A stretch of DNA of 64,000 nt, taken from NCBI RefSeq assembly GCF_037176765.1, contig NC_090021.1:149551074-149615073 (forward strand). The letters run 5' to 3'. This DNA comes from Anolis sagrei. Its lineage: Eukaryota; Chordata; Lepidosauria; Squamata; Anolidae. Below the pieces are notes generated by a model. That model searched no databases and had not been told where the DNA came from. It saw nothing but the letters and a program-made list of their open reading frames with translations. Positions within the stretch are counted from its first letter, which is position 1. Each line of letters starts with the position of its first letter. The position numbers and the translations under genes were made by a program. This document shows positions 20,501 to 32,786 of the stretch, one piece after another.

Positions 20501-23500
20501 AGGGAAAGAACGGAAGGAGGGAGGGAAGGAAGGCGACGACTATTTGGGCCCTGCTTCTAAACCTCCAGGCCTTCCCTCCCACAGAGTTCCTTTCCAACTA
20601 CTTCATTGTGTCAGCTGTCCGAGTTATGGAGACTCTGTGAATTTTTCATCGGGTTTTCTTAGGGAAAGAAGACTCAGGTGTGGTTTTGGCTGTTTCTCCT
20701 TCTGAAATACAGTTGACAGCGTCTAGTGCAGTGATTCTCAACCTGTGGGTCCCCAGATGTTTTGGCCTTCAACTCCCAGAAATCCTAACAGCTGGTAAAC
20801 TGGCTGGGAATTCTGGGAGTTGTAGGCCAAAACACCTGGGGACCCACAGGTTGAGAACCACTGGTTGGCAGTAGTATTATCCAAGGCTGATCCTACATAG
20901 CTCCCAAGATCAGATAGGATTTGACGCCTTAGGCCAGTAGTTCTCAACTTGTGGGTCCCCAGATGTTTTGGCTTTCAATTCCCAGAATCCTAACAGCTAG
21001 TAAACTGGCCCTTCATTATCTTATCCAAAATGCCCTCTTAGCTCAAATCTAGCACTCACTTTTTTTTTTGCTAAATTGCTATGTCCAAATCAGGGTGCAC
21101 ATTAGATTCACAGCATCATTCTAATCCAATTTCCTGCCATGCAGGAAAAGCACAAAGTACAGTAGAGTCTTGCTTATCCAACCTTCGCTCATCCAACATT
21201 CTGTATTATCCAACGCAGTCTGCCTCCCGCCCGGATCCACAGCTGTTTCAATACATTGCGATGTTTTGGTGCTAAATTCGTAAATACAGCAATTACCACA
21301 TAACCTTACCGTGTATTGAACTGCTCTTTCTTTTGATTTGTTATAAAACATGATGTTTTGGTGCTTAATTTGTAAAATCATAATGTAATTTGATGTTTAA
21401 TTGGCTTTTCCTTAATCCCTCCTTATTATCCAACATTTTCTCTTATCCAATGTTCTACCGACCCATTTATGTTGGATACGCAAGACTACTGTAATTTGGT
21501 AATCTTAGGCCCCTTCCACACAGCTGAATAAAATCCCACATTATCTGCTTTGAATTGAGATATGTGGCAGTGTGGACTCAGATTATCCAGATCAATGGAG
21601 ATACTGTAGGTTGTTCTGTCTTGAGATTCTGGGTTATATGGTAATGTGGAAGGGCCCTTATTCTTCTCCTTTCTAAGCGATTTTCCCAGTGGAGGCGTTA
21701 GCATTGTGACTGTCATTTCCACAGGGCTTTGTTTTGGGCATCCTCAGGTTGGCAGCACACATGTCTTCATTGGTGATGTCCATCCATCTTTTCTTTGGAC
21801 TTTGTCCACGTAGTTACTGCCCTTCAGTCTTCAAATGTAGTACTGTTTGTGCCACTAATGTTGGCTCTCTTCTCATGATATGGCCGTATAACCTGCATTT
21901 TCTTGCCGATCGCTTTTATTCCTAGTCTTTGATGGATGTCATCATTTGGTACATGGTCGAGAAGTGTCAAGCCAAATGTCCATCCCAGCATTTCCATATC
22001 CATTGTGTTAATGGCTTGTTCGTTCATAGAAGGCTACTGGGTGAGCAATTGTAGTGTTGATCTTAGCCTTGAGTTGTTCAGGAATTTTTGAGTAACACAG
22101 AATGACTGTGGGTTGTCGCCATTTCAACCAGGCTGCATTTATTCATGATCATACATCTGGCATTGTGTCGCTGTCTATGAAGACCAGTGATGCTCGGTAT
22201 TTAAATTGGATGGCCTTCTTTAGTGCGTGTCCATTAATTTGGATTGTTTTTCCATCTCAAAGGCCACATTCCAGATACTCTATTTTGGGTATGTTCAGTT
22301 TCACAGCGTCTGTCACTCCATATCTTGAGAGCTGTTGTTGAAGGGTTGCACATTTTTTGTGGCTGAGTGCTATGTCATCTGCATATAGGTGTGTCCAGGA
22401 ATGCATAGTCTGCAAATCTGCTGTAGCAGTATCCATGGAGAGTATGCATAGTAATGGTGAGACTGCTAATGAGTTTTTAATATCATGCTGTGAGTTTTTA
22501 ATATTAATTCAACATGTTTTTAATGTCTTAAATCTTACAGGAACAGATGTTGTTGTTGTAAAAAATGGACGACGAGTGTGTGGTACAGGAGGCTGCTTAG
22601 CCAATGCTCCTTTGCATCAGAACAAGAGTTACTTTGAATTCAAAATCCAGTCCACAGGTTAGTAATTTTTTTTACATTTTCCAAAAATAAAAAACATAAT
22701 GGATTGTAACTCGGAGGCTGACATTCTTAGAGTATCGGTGTTTCTGATTCTGAAAGGACAAGGATAGTGTACAGGGAAAAAGAAAAGATGAATGGAAAGG
22801 AGCTGCAGAATAGATAGGACAAAACAGAAAGGAAATAATAGGCTGGCATAAAGAGTGAAGGTAGAAAACCGTAGTGGGAAATAATTTTGCCCATCCACAT
22901 TAGTTAGCTGAGTGAATGCCTTTGTGAGACTCAGCAGAAACCCTCTTGTTATTTCCAGCCAGTGACTGAAAAAAATGGAGGATTCACTGCTACACCCTCA
23001 CTGTTGAGCTTTTAAGCGTTTGGAGATTATGCTGCATGCTGCTACCCAGCATGTGGTGGGACTACCCTGTGCCAGTGGATGGTAGAACCTACCATGAGCC
23101 ACCTTGGGCTACAAATTCCCCCTTTTTTCTGTAGGTCCCCATCATCCAGACAAACACTGCTGTGCCATGGTCACAAAACAATTATTATTCCTTTTCTGAC
23201 GTTTTTGTTTTGAAATAGATGCTAAAATGGGGTTTGACTCATTTTCTGTCACATTGACCAGCACTTTTTTTCACAGCCACTGAGTTTCCCAGAGGACTAA
23301 GGTGCTGGAATATAGCAAAATAAATAAATAAATAGATCTAGAAATAATTTAATTGCCTACCTTTCTGATTCCATAGTGACCAAGGCATGGATCAAAACAA
23401 CAGGAAAATACCCCAGGCCCACCTGATGTAAAACAATTGTAACTTACTCACCCTTGTTGACATTTGTTGCTGTTACAAAACATTTGTTTTACACCTTCAT

Positions 23501-26500
23501 GACTCGTACTTGGGATCCCTTCGGAAAACTGATGAAGGGAAGACCAGCAAGGGTTCTTTATTCAAAGTTCTCACCCCAATTAAGGGAAAAAATTGGTTTG
23601 ATTTCCCGATTTTTATTCACACACACAATTTTACTTTGCAGTATTGCACCTTGCAAAGTTAAAGTATATGTGCTTATAAAACCAGAGAATTAGACTAAAC
23701 AATTTGCAATGTAGTTAGGCTATCTGTATTTAGGATTCCAACCTGAGGTATGTACACTTGAAGTTTGCTCCTGACTTATGTCATAGCTATACCACTCCTT
23801 TGCTTCTTCCTTGCACTTCTTTGTTTTCAGGAATCTGGGGCATTGGAGTTGCAACTCAGAAAGTCAATCTAAATCAGATTCCTCTTGGGCGTGATACGAA
23901 TAGTCTAGTACTGCGAAACGATGGTGCTCTTTACTACAACAATGAAGAAAAGAATAGGTTGCCTGCAAACAATCTTCCACAGGAGGGGGATGTTGTGGTG
24001 AGTTTTAAAGTACTGCTTATGAGAATCAGACCAAGAATTGCTATTGTATCCTTCAAGCCATAGCTAATTTCAAGGTAGATATGAGCTTTAGCAGACTTCA
24101 TTGGATCTGGACATGCTCTTCTTCTTGTCAGGAGGATCCAGCAGCCAGACAAGGGGCCAAGATGTTGGTGCACAATCTGCAATGTGTAATTCAGTGGAAA
24201 ATATAAACAAGGCAAAATTTCCCTCCTTAAAGTTCTAATAACTCTCACAGTGCTGAAATGTTATTAGATTTTAGAATATTTCTCTGTGTGCATTTTGTGT
24301 ATGGCACCATTGCAATTTTTACCAATCTTGCTTCTATTGGCCAAAGTAGAGTTTGTTTTCTTGTTCAGAAAAAAAATAGCACCCACCCAACTTAGGTAAA
24401 TGGAAGCAAACTAATATGGACATTTTTTTCATCATTATTTCTGATTTGAATTCCTCAGGCTGCACATGATACTTAAATTTCAAGATAGAACACATTCCTT
24501 AAACATTTTTGTATTGAGCAAGTCAAGATCCAGTTCTATATGCTGGGATTAGGTACCATTAAGTCTTAATTTCAAATCAATTTCAAATTGATATGTATTA
24601 GATTACACTGTTAGAGTTTACGCTATTGTTGCTTAGTTTCGTCTTTGCGGACTGTTCTATGTTGTGAACATTTGGAGGCCCCTTTTTCTGTATATAAAAA
24701 AGACCATCAATTCAATTAAAATACTGATCAGAACCTATGTTATAATCTCTAATAAGGTTCAAATAATTTCCTTGATGGATATACCAATGAAATTGTGTCA
24801 TTTCTGGCATTGTCATTTTGCCTGTGTACATCCATAAGTTTGTTCCATCCTGCTTTCATATATATTTGTATTCTTATTGGCATTTTTTGAAAATACAGTA
24901 AAATTTTCATTTCAATTTATTTTTCATTTTATGCACTTTAATCATTCCTATGTATTTGTCCTATCATAGACATTTGATTATGCAGTTTTATTTTTGAGAT
25001 GAGAGCTGCATTGCACATTTGGAAAGTCTAGAACACATGTGTCAAACTCAAGGCCCACGGGATGAATCCAGCTCACCATGTCATTTTCTGTGGCCCTCCA
25101 GGTACTGGACTTCAAGTTCTGTCTTCTTCAGCTTTAGGCATCATGGCTAGAGCTGATGGGAGTTGGGGTACAGTAACATCTGGAAGGCTGCAGTTTGGTC
25201 TGTTTAGTCAGGAGAGAGAGGTTTGAATTTAGATTTTTTATTATTATTTTTTTGTCGTGTCAGGAGCAACCGCTCCTGTTGTGAGAGAATTGGCCGTCTG
25301 CAAGGACGTTGCCCAGGGGACGCCTGGATGATTTTTGATGTTTTATCATCCTTGTGGGAGGCTTCTCTCATGTCCCCGCATGAGGAGCTGGAACTAATAG
25401 AGGGAGCTCATCCGCCTCTCCCCGGATTCGAACCTGCGACCTGTCAGTCTTCAGTCCTGCCAGCACAGTGCTTTAACCCACTGCGCCACCGGGGGCTCCT
25501 TGAATTTAGATACAAGGCTTGTAGATAGGATGCCTCACTTTAAATTGCCCTTTAACCTTTCCTTATTTTCAGAACCATAAATTCTGTTGGGCTGCAGTTC
25601 CCATTATCACCAGTCCGCATGGCAGATAATCAAAACTGATAGGAGTTGTAATTCAGTAATATCTGGAGACCCTAATTAAGTAAAACCTAAAGAGCCCCGA
25701 TCCCTATGTTTTATATATAGATATATCTATATATATAGAGAGAGAGACAGACAGACAGAGAGAGTTGGTCCTCTGTATCAACAGATTATCTGTCCATGGG
25801 ATTTAATGGCTCTTTGAAGGCAAACCATAAGGTTGAATTGGCCTCCTGGTCTAGAAGGTAACTAAATTCCAAGTTGAATCAAATGGTGTATCTACACCAC
25901 AGAATTAATGTATTTCAATACCACTTTAACTGCCATGGCACAGTGCTCTATAGCCATGAGAGTTGTGTTTTTCCAGAGTCTTTAGCCTTCCCTTTCAAAG
26001 AGTGCTGGTGCCTCAACAAGCTACAAATTCTCAGGATTTCATAACATTGAGCCATGGCAAGTTAGTGGTATAAAACTGCATTAATTCTACAGTGTAGATG
26101 CACCCAAAGGAAATCAAAAAATGAAATCAAAAGAAATCTTAAAGCATTCCTAATCAGCTTTGCATTGCTAATTGTAGGTTCTCTAGACTTTTCAGATAAG
26201 CTTGATTCTCTCATTAGAGAGTAAGCCATATTTAAATTAGTAGGGCATACTTATGAATAAAGCTGCATAGGATTATGTGCCAAGAAATTTTAGATTTTAT
26301 CACTGAAAGTTCTTAATTTTATGTATTTGTTGTAAAAGTAAAACAGGAAGATTTTAAAATATTTCACTTTTGTCTTCCAGGGAATTACGTATGACCATGT
26401 AGAACTTAATGTTTATTTAAATGGAAAAAATATGCACTGTCCGGCTTCAGGAATCAGAGGGACTGTCTTCCCTGTGGTGTATGGTACGTTGTGGTACTTC

Positions 26501-29500
26501 AAGCCATCTTTACATAAATGAGCATATTATTTGATTCAGATTAAATTCCCACTCCGTTATGGAGTTCATTGAGAGTGATTAACGCCATAAAATTCACCTA
26601 GCTTCCCTTGCAAGGTAGCGGTGCTGTTGAAATGAAGTGGGGAACCATTTGCCTTGGATCTTCTGGGAGGGAAGGTGGAAAGTAAATGTAATAAATAAAT
26701 GGTTAAACAGGAAAACTCTTATACCGTAGCAAATTACTAAAGGCCTACATTAGATAAGCACATATTTCTACTTCCTGACCAATTTTCTGCCAAAAGGCCA
26801 CTTTTATTTTGGGGAATTTTGCATTCATTCTCTGATTATTTAAAGTTTCTTTGTACAGTAAACATTGAATTAACATGAAAATGACTACTTGCAAAGTATT
26901 CTAATTTTCTTTTCAAAATTTGGTATAACAATAGCAATTCTCTTTTAAGAGTTGTGGTAGAATAAGTCTTTTCTTAAAGTATAAATTATATACCTGAAGC
27001 CAGTAAGTTAAGGTGGTATATTGGGTTTTTGAAAACTTCATAGGGTCAGTTAATGGTTCTGAACTCAGTATACTAATATTCAGGAGAAGTCAGAATTTTA
27101 TTTGCTAGAATTAACCATACCAATATGCTTTACCGTCCTAGATTAATGTTTGAATTGAAACAGAGTTACTCTTCCAATTGTGGACTTCAGTGAACTTGGC
27201 AGTGCAGTTCTCAGCTGAATAGTGGAGGGCAGAGTAACACCGTAAAAATACTTTCTTGACACTTCTGTATTTTAATTTGTTTAACTGGGATTAGGTCTGG
27301 CTTAATTTCTCTTAAATTACAAAGTTTGTGATTTTAGACATAGCATTTTCTTTAAAAGGAGAATTCTAGTTGCCAATTCTGGACACCAGGTTTTCTGAAG
27401 AGGTTGAAGTAACTCTCTGATGTATATTTTAAGGAACTGCCCTTCACCACCTCTTACTTTAAAGCTTCCCCGTTTTCTACCTGATTATCACCTCAATCCA
27501 ATTGTAATTTTCTTTTTCTTCTTCTTTGTTTTTAAAAAACATTGTTATGATTATTGAGTCTCACTTCTATTCCATATTTCTCCCATCTTTAATAATGCTC
27601 TCTTCCTCCCTCTTTTAAAACTCCCTTTCTAATTTTACATTGCTTTTCCCCTGAGTATTTCCTTCCTTGTAGTTTGACCCAGGGCTTCCTTAGGCAATTT
27701 CAGCATGCTTGATGTTAGGACTGAGTGTTGGAAAATACCTAATAGCAGTGAACTCTTGACTTGAAACTCTAGCAAAAGTGAAAAATAACGTATTCTGGAA
27801 AATCTGTCAGAGAATTCTTTCAGCTAGATGAGGCAAACCCAGGCCCAGGGGCCGAAATGTGGCCCCTTGGACTCTTTTTCTCAGGCCCTCCTCTCTCTCA
27901 CCATCCTATCCTTCCTTTCTTCTCTCTTTCCTCCCTCCCTCCTTTCCTCACCTCAGTATTTCTCCCTTCCTCCTTTTATTTATTTATTTATTTACAGTAT
28001 TTCTATACCGCTTTTCTCACCCCTAGGAGGACTCAAAGCAGTCTCTATATCTCCTTCCTTCCCTCTTTCCTCCCTCCCTCTCCTTCCTTCCTTCCTTCCT
28101 TCCTTCCTTCCTTCCTTCCTTCCTTCCTTCCTTCCTTCGGTCTTTCTTCCCTTCCCCCTTCCCTTCCTTGCATCCTTCTCTTCCTCCCTCCCTTCTCTTT
28201 TTTCTTCCTCCTTTCCTCCTGGGGGATGTTTACCTGGGAGAAGAGAAGGTAGAGAGGGAACATGAGAACCATGTTTCAAGATGTAACAGGATATCCCATT
28301 GAGGAGGAGGGGGAAAACTGACTTTCTTCTGATCTAGAAACCAGGGCACAAGGGAGCAATGGTTTCAAATGGCAGGGAAAGAGATTTGACTGAAAAGATT
28401 AGGAAAAACTTTCTGAGAGTAAGAGCTGTTGGAGAGTGGCGTAGGCTGCCTCGGAGTGTTGTGGAGCCTCCTTCTCTGGAGGCTTTTCCGCAGAGGCTGT
28501 CTATCAGGAGTGCTTTGTTTGTGCCTCCCTGCATGGCAGGGGGTTAAGCTAGAGACCCTTGGGGGTCTCTTCCAACTCTAGGATTCTATATCAGGAGTAC
28601 TCAATATGGGGTCGAATTGATACACTTTTTCTCTCTCATCCTGACCAAGACCAACACTTTTGAGATCTAAACATTTCCTGTCTTTCCTTTACTTTCTGCC
28701 TCTGAAAGAGAAGAGGAAGGAGAGGAAAGGGCAGGGAAGGGACTTGGGGAGAACCCCCTCTCTCCCAGCCCACTCACCCGCTCTGGCCCACAATGCCCCC
28801 CAAGTTAGAAAGTTTGCCCATGCCTGAGCTATAGCAATGGTCATGGCTACTGTCTTCCTAATAATGAAAAGGTTCTACCATTTTATTTGTATTGTCAGGG
28901 GAATCAAAAGTAGTAGGTGTCCTGGGATGTGCCACAGGACATTTTACTTTACTAATGTGATATAACAACACAAAGGTGTACTCAAGGTGATGCTGGCCAA
29001 ATATTATTCCGCAGAAACAGTTTTGTGTCACAAACTTCATAATTGTCTGCTCATGTATGGTGTGCAATGTAGATTAGCAGTTAGAGAAGTTCCCAGAATT
29101 GGGATGTGACAAGGTTCAACTGTTGATATGCCACAGATATTTGTGATATATTCACTGTCTCTTATTTTAGAAGCTCTGGGGGTGAGGAACTATTGAAACA
29201 GGGACACTGCATTATGCAAAGGTTCCCAGTGTGATTTAGAGCTCTTCTGCCTCCCCACTTCACAATCTATCCCTTTGTGGAAGGACTGCAGTGAAAGTTG
29301 AGGGGCCAAAGACACATAAAACTTTGCATCTAAGGTTATTTGAATGTTAATTATAAATATATGCAACTTTTTCCTAATTTTCTTTTCCTTTTTCTCTTTA
29401 CAGTTGATGACAGCGCCATTTTAGATTGTCAGTTTAGTGACTTTTATCATACCCCACCGGCAGGGTTTGAAAAAATACTCTTTGAACAACAGATTTTCTG

Positions 29501-29501
29501 A
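20351..29501 (+). CDS. SPRYD7: SPRYD7 (C13orf1), SPRY-domain protein 7, five coding exons
   Basis: Coding exons 20351-20483, 22541-22657, 23831-23997, 26381-26483 and 29404-29501 total 618 nt, or 205 aa; human is 196. Every junction is GT-AG and in frame. The first 45 residues hold a cysteine-rich stretch (WCCCF..CC) then HIPLKEMPAV, matching the human exon 1 end; nine extra residues (an Ala/Gly-rich start) account for the length difference. The rest is a compact SPRY fold: KNGRRVCGTGG, SYFEFKIQSTG, GIWGIGVATQ, DGALYYNNEE, LNVYLNGKNM, and the end KILFEQQIF. SPRY domains bind partner peptides; the specific role of SPRYD7 is not established. The CpG promoter suggests broad expression. It is followed on the same strand by KPNA3. 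Confidence 0.97.
20729..20863. mobile_element. palindromic hAT MITE
   Basis: CAGTGATTCTCAACCTGTGG to CACAGGTTGAGAACCACTG; same family as 4314. Flanking 8-mers no longer match. SPRYD7 intron 1. Confidence 0.82.
20935..21010. mobile_element. truncated palindromic hAT MITE
   Basis: Left arm only of the same family (TTCTCAACTTGTGGGTCCCC, TAACAGCTAGTAAACTGGC). Confidence 0.7.
21160..21491. mobile_element. Tigger-like Tc1/mariner MITE
   Basis: 332 bp with ends CAGTAGAGTCTTGCTTATCC and GGATACGCAAGACTACTG, flanked by TA on both sides; inner TTATCCAAC motifs. SPRYD7 intron 1. Confidence 0.8.
21509..21658. mobile_element. palindromic MITE, GGCCCCTTCCACAC family
   Basis: GGCCCCTTCCACACAGCTG to GGTAATGTGGAAGGGCCC with the TCTGCTTTGAATTG core. 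Confidence 0.78.
21724..22470 (-). mobile_element. LINE C-terminal coding fragment, RTE-like
   Basis: Minus-strand pieces read NTMDMEMLGWTFGLTLLDHV, NDDIHQRLGIKAIGKKMQ, the usual C-terminal region of RTE-type LINE proteins, with several frame breaks. Ends 70 bases before SPRYD7 exon 2. Confidence 0.55.
22541..22657 (+). CDS. SPRYD7: SPRYD7 coding exon 2
   Basis: 117 nt between AATCTTACAG and GTTAGT. Encodes G-TDVVVVKNGRR through KIQST, the start of the SPRY fold; phase 1 at both ends. Confidence 0.95.
22663..23830. other. SPRYD7 intron 2, nothing firm
   Basis: No element with recognisable ends. A short (AAATA)n run is at 23320-23332. Confidence 0.45.
23831..23997 (+). CDS. SPRYD7: SPRYD7 coding exon 3
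   Basis: 167 nt between TTGTTTTCAG and GTGAGT. Encodes GIWGIGVATQ through LPQEGDVV, nearly identical to mammals. Confidence 0.96.
25036..25195. repeat. hAT-like remnant
   Basis: GTGTCAAACTCAAGGCCC start and ATCTGGAAGGCTGCAGTTTG end resemble an old hAT MITE; no intact ends or TSD. Confidence 0.4.
25235..25499 (-). mobile_element. tRNA-derived SINE (lizard, GGAGCCCC family)
   Basis: Minus-strand GGAGCCCCCGGTGGCGCAGT start, A box TGGCGCAGTGG, B box GGTTCGAATC, and a 3' end CTCCTGACACGACAAA. Exact 12-bp duplication TTGAATTTAGAT at 25223-25234 and 25500-25511. SPRYD7 intron 3. Confidence 0.92.
25512..26380. other. rest of SPRYD7 intron 3
   Basis: Contains a short (TA)/(GA)n tract at 25715-25765 and otherwise nothing recognised. 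Confidence 0.45.
26381..26483 (+). CDS. SPRYD7: SPRYD7 coding exon 4
   Basis: 103 nt between TGTCTTCCAG and GTACGT. Encodes GITYDHVELN through FPVVY; phase 0 in, phase 1 out. Confidence 0.95.
26484..27890. other. SPRYD7 intron 4, left part
   Basis: AT-rich intron without a recognised repeat or RNA gene. Confidence 0.45.
27895..28225. repeat. pyrimidine-rich tract with (TTCC)n and a LINE tail
   Basis: Almost pure C/T on the plus strand, with a (CTTC)n run at about 28082-28138. An old LINE 3' end (TATTTCTATACCGCTTTTCTC) is embedded at 27978-28052. Long frames here are low-complexity only. Confidence 0.85.
28335..28592 (+). mobile_element. CR1 LINE, 3' end
   Basis: AAAAACTTTCTGAGAGTAAG, GAGGCTTTTCCGCAGAGGCT, GGGTCTCTTCCAACTCTAGG and a terminal ATTCTAT, the CR1 3' signature. 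Confidence 0.85.
28593..29403. other. SPRYD7 intron 4, right part
   Basis: No feature recognised. Confidence 0.45.
29404..29501 (+). CDS. SPRYD7: SPRYD7 coding exon 5 and stop
   Basis: 98 nt after CTCTTTACAG, encoding VDDSAILDCQ through FEQQIF and a TGA stop. The last residues match the human C-terminus. Confidence 0.96.
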
Positions 29502-30235
29502 ATGTTTTCACTGATAATTCATCACCATTTTACAAAAGTCTCCTCTCAAAGCTTCCCTTTATTCCCAGAACGCAAACCTGTACGTCCTAAAGTGTGTTTA
29601 ACTTTAGAAAAAAAATGCATTGCCAAAGAACCGTGTTCCAAATGTTAAATTTAACTATCGTTTTGTGATGTGGATAGTACTTGTATTTGAGGTAAAGGGA
29701 TATAGCTTACAGTATTAAGTGACCCCAAAGTCTAATGATGCTGTATAATATAATCATTTTATTCATTTGATATATTTTACAAATTATAAGCTCTGTTAGT
29801 TCCAATTTCTCTTGTATTCAGAGAAACTACTGAAAGACATGGATTTCAAATATCTCAAACAGCAAATCACATTGCAAATCACAAACTGCAAAACAAGCTG
29901 CCTCCCCCCCCCTTTAAAAATTATCGAGATTGCTGTATTAAAATGCACTGCATTAAAGTCAGATACACTGCTGATTGTAAAAAGAAAAGTCAACCCTAGT
30001 TGAAATTGGTTGTTATGATAAAGGCTTACTTTGGAGCTCTAACCAGTTCTTAGGGACATATGTTATTTAAATATTTTTGCAGTAAACATGTATGAGCTGT
30101 ATATATTTGTGGCTGTATTAAATTGCTTTTGGTGCACTAAAAATATAGCATAACTTTCATAAAAACAGCATTATTGTATGTCCAGAATATGCTCTAAGTG
30201 ACCTCTTGCTTTAAATAAAATTAACAATTTTCTTT
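29502..30235 (+). other. SPRYD7: SPRYD7 3' UTR (probable extent)
   Basis: AT-rich sequence after the stop with no repeat I recognise, ending a little after an AATAAA signal. Length is inferred from that signal only; a longer form is possible. Confidence 0.55.
30214..30219 (+). terminator. AATAAA polyadenylation signal, SPRYD7
   Basis: Canonical hexamer about 710 bases after the SPRYD7 stop and the clearest candidate before the repeat block begins at 30.57 kb. Confidence 0.6.
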
Positions 30236-30577
30236 CTGAGGAAAGAAACATTTTAAATGGAATACAGCCTTCTGAATTTTATAATATACAATCGTGTATC
30301 ATGCATAACTGTTAAGCTTTTGTTTCTCCATTTTCTTTGTTATTTGCGATGATGTTGTATTTTACTGTTAGTTATGGGTGTTTTCAAGTAGGTTTTTAAA
30401 AGTTTACATTAAGATCCATATGAAATATTCTATCAGATTTTACAGTCTTCTTAACAAATCAAAATAATACTCTACCAACGTCATTTTCATTTTTTATAAT
30501 TTTCAGGGGAATTACCCTTTTGCAACGTTCTAAGAAAAGTTTTTGAGGATTTTATTTGTAGATAAGAGACTTAATGT

Positions 30578-30790
30578 GTTGTCGAAGGCTTTCATGGCTG
30601 GAATCACTGGGTTGCTGAGTTTTCTGGGCTGTATGGCCATGTTTCAGAAGCATTCTCTCCTGACGTTTTGCCCACATCTGTGGCAGGCATCCAGGATCCA
30701 GGATGCCTGCCACAGATGTGGGCGAAACGTCAGGAGAAAATGTTTCTAGAACATGGCCATACAGCCTGGAAATTTTTCAGCAACACAGAG
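30578..30790. mobile_element. Penelope-like terminal repeat in inverted (foldback) form
   Basis: TGTCGAAGGCTTTCATGGC and CTCCTGACGTTTTGCCCACA on the left arm are mirrored by TGTGGGCGAAACGTCAGGAG on the right around GGATCCAGGATGCC. Flanked by CTTAATGT at 30570-30577 and 30791-30798. Confidence 0.75.
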
Positions 30791-30944
30791 CTTAATGTTC
30801 ATACATAAGGGTCTTAATTCCTGTAACTTCATTCAAAAATTCTAAAACTTGCTGATAAAAAGGTATTTGTGACATGCCTTAGTCTACTGCTGAATTACCT
30901 TACTGGTACAACTGCATTATTTAAATATCTAAGTCTGTAAAACT

Positions 30945-31150
30945 ATGGTGTAGTGGTTTGAACATTGGACTACAATATTAGTCAAAGGTTTGAATCCATA
31001 CTTTGCCATGGAAACTCACTGGATAACTTTGGGCACGTCACACTCTTTTAGCCTGAGAGGAGACAAACCTTGCCCAGAAAATAGGATGATAGGTTTGCAT
31101 TGGAAACAGCTTGAATGCATAAAACAATTTGGTTGGTATATTGGTACTAG
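30945..31150 (+). mobile_element. Sauria-type tRNA SINE, diverged
   Basis: A box TGGTGTAGTGG, B box-like GGTTTGAATCC, then CCATGGAAACTCACTGGATA and GGGCACGTCACACTC. The 3' end is lost. Confidence 0.7.
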
Positions 31151-31571
31151 GACCAACGAAGCATGTGATAAGTGCTCCTGATGATTTCCTATACCAATAA
31201 GGTGTTTTAAATGAGCAATATAAAATTGGTATTTTGTTTCATAGCTATTGGTCACAACATAGCAACACGTCATTACCTAAGTACATAACAATATTTCCCA
31301 CTAACATTCAGAGATACAACCTAAATCTGAGGGCAGTTGTCCAAATGAAATGGCATCAGCAGGCCTCTGTATCTGGATTCTGCATTCACAGATTCATGAC
31401 TCAAAAGTATTTTTTTTTTGAAAAATCCAAAAAGCAAATCTTGATTTTTACCACTTTATGTAAAGGATGCCATTTTACTTTGCCATGATATACAGTGGGA
31501 CTCAAGCACCCATGAATGTTGTTGTCCAGAGCATCATGGAACCAAACCCCAGCAAATGAGGGTTCACTGTA

Positions 31572-31990
31572 CAGGCAGTCCCCGAGTTACAAACATCCAA
31601 CTTACAAATGACTCCTAATTATGAACAGAGGTGAGACAATAGGAAGTGAGAGAAATCTACCCCTTGAAAGGGAAATTCCCTCCTAAAAGAGTTACTGTTA
31701 TGGGAAAAAGATATCTCCATTGAAGCTTTGTCACTAATCCTTGTTTCCACAACAAACCAATCTTTAAAAAATTATCACAGGGACAAAGAGTGACATGAAG
31801 TCTTCTGAAGAGGAGCACAGACAGCAAAACAACCACCACAGGGGTATTAACCCTTCCTTATGCTTTCCATACTCACACAGACATATTTAGCTCAAGTTAC
31901 ACTTTAAATGTACCTGTTCTGACTTACATACAATTCAACTTAAGAATAAACCTACAGAGCCTATCGTATTCATAACTTGGGGATTACCTG
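31572..31990. mobile_element. Tc1/mariner-type MITE
   Basis: 419 bp, ends CAGGCAGTCCCCGAGTTACA and ...AACTTGGGGATTACCTG, TA on both sides; sister copy of 3896. Confidence 0.8.
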
Positions 31991-32044
31991 TATATTTGAA
32001 GTCACATTGACTCATAGGAACTGAAAGAGGACTTCAAGACTCTT

Positions 32045-32345
32045 TGTTGTTATTTATTCGTTCAATCTTTTTGTGACCTCATGGACCAGCCCATGCCAGA
32101 GCTCCCTGTGAGACGTGGCCACCCCCAGCTCCTTCAATGTCAAGTCAGTCACTTCAAGGATACCATCCATTCATCTTGCCCTTGGCTGGCTCCTCTTCCC
32201 TTTTCATTCTATTTTCCCCAGAATCATTGTCTTCTCTAAGCTTTCCTGTCTTCTCATTATGTGGCCAAAGTACTTTATCTTTGCCTCTACTATCCTTCCC
32301 TCCAATGAGCAGCCAGGCATTATTTCAAAGTGGTGTCATCTGCCT
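32045..32345 (-). mobile_element. BovB (RTE) LINE fragment
   Basis: Minus-strand frame reads EAKIKYFGHIMRR.ESLEKT then ARWMDGI, ELWHGLVHEVTK, the BovB C-terminus. Confidence 0.82.
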
Positions 32346-32556
32346 AAATAATAATAATAAACTTTATTTATACCCCGCCACCGTCTCCCCCAACGGGGAC
32401 TCGGAGCAGCTTACATGGGGGCAAGCCCGAACAACAAATTAAAATACAAAATTACAATAAGATAAACAACATAACATTAAAGTATAAACATCAAAGCATA
32501 TAAACAATATACATAGAACATAAAAACCGAACATAAGGACAAAGAGCAGGCCGCAT
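32346..32556 (-). mobile_element. L2-like LINE, 3' UTR
   Basis: ACTTTATTTATACCCCGCCA and CGGGGACTCGGAGCAGCTTA, the reverse of the L2-like tail, starting with (AAT)n. Confidence 0.75.
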
Positions 32557-32576
32557 GTACATAAAATGTACATAAA

Positions 32577-32786
32577 ATCCCACATTATCTGAGTGTGGAT
32601 AAGCCGGTTCAAAGCAGAGATTGTGGGATTTTCATATAATCCAGTTTAAAGCAGAAAACCTGGGATCAGATCCTGGGATATGGGGCCTGTTTGGAAGGTC
32701 CCCCAGATAACCCAGTTCCAAGTAGATATTGTGGATTATCTGCCTTGATCTTCTGGTTTACATGGCTGTGTGGAAGGACTTTTAGA
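32577..32786. mobile_element. palindromic MITE fragments
   Basis: ATCCCACATTATCTGAGTGT, GGATCAGATCCTGGGATATG and GGCTGTGTGGAAGGAC arms from two subtypes. Confidence 0.65.

Noticed and set aside
20072-20705. 140-171-aa frames around the SPRYD7 start
   Set aside because: GC-rich shadows of the promoter and exon 1.
27828-28279. Long Ser/Pro/Phe- and Lys/Glu-rich frames
   Set aside because: Product of the pyrimidine-rich (TTCC)n tract on both strands.
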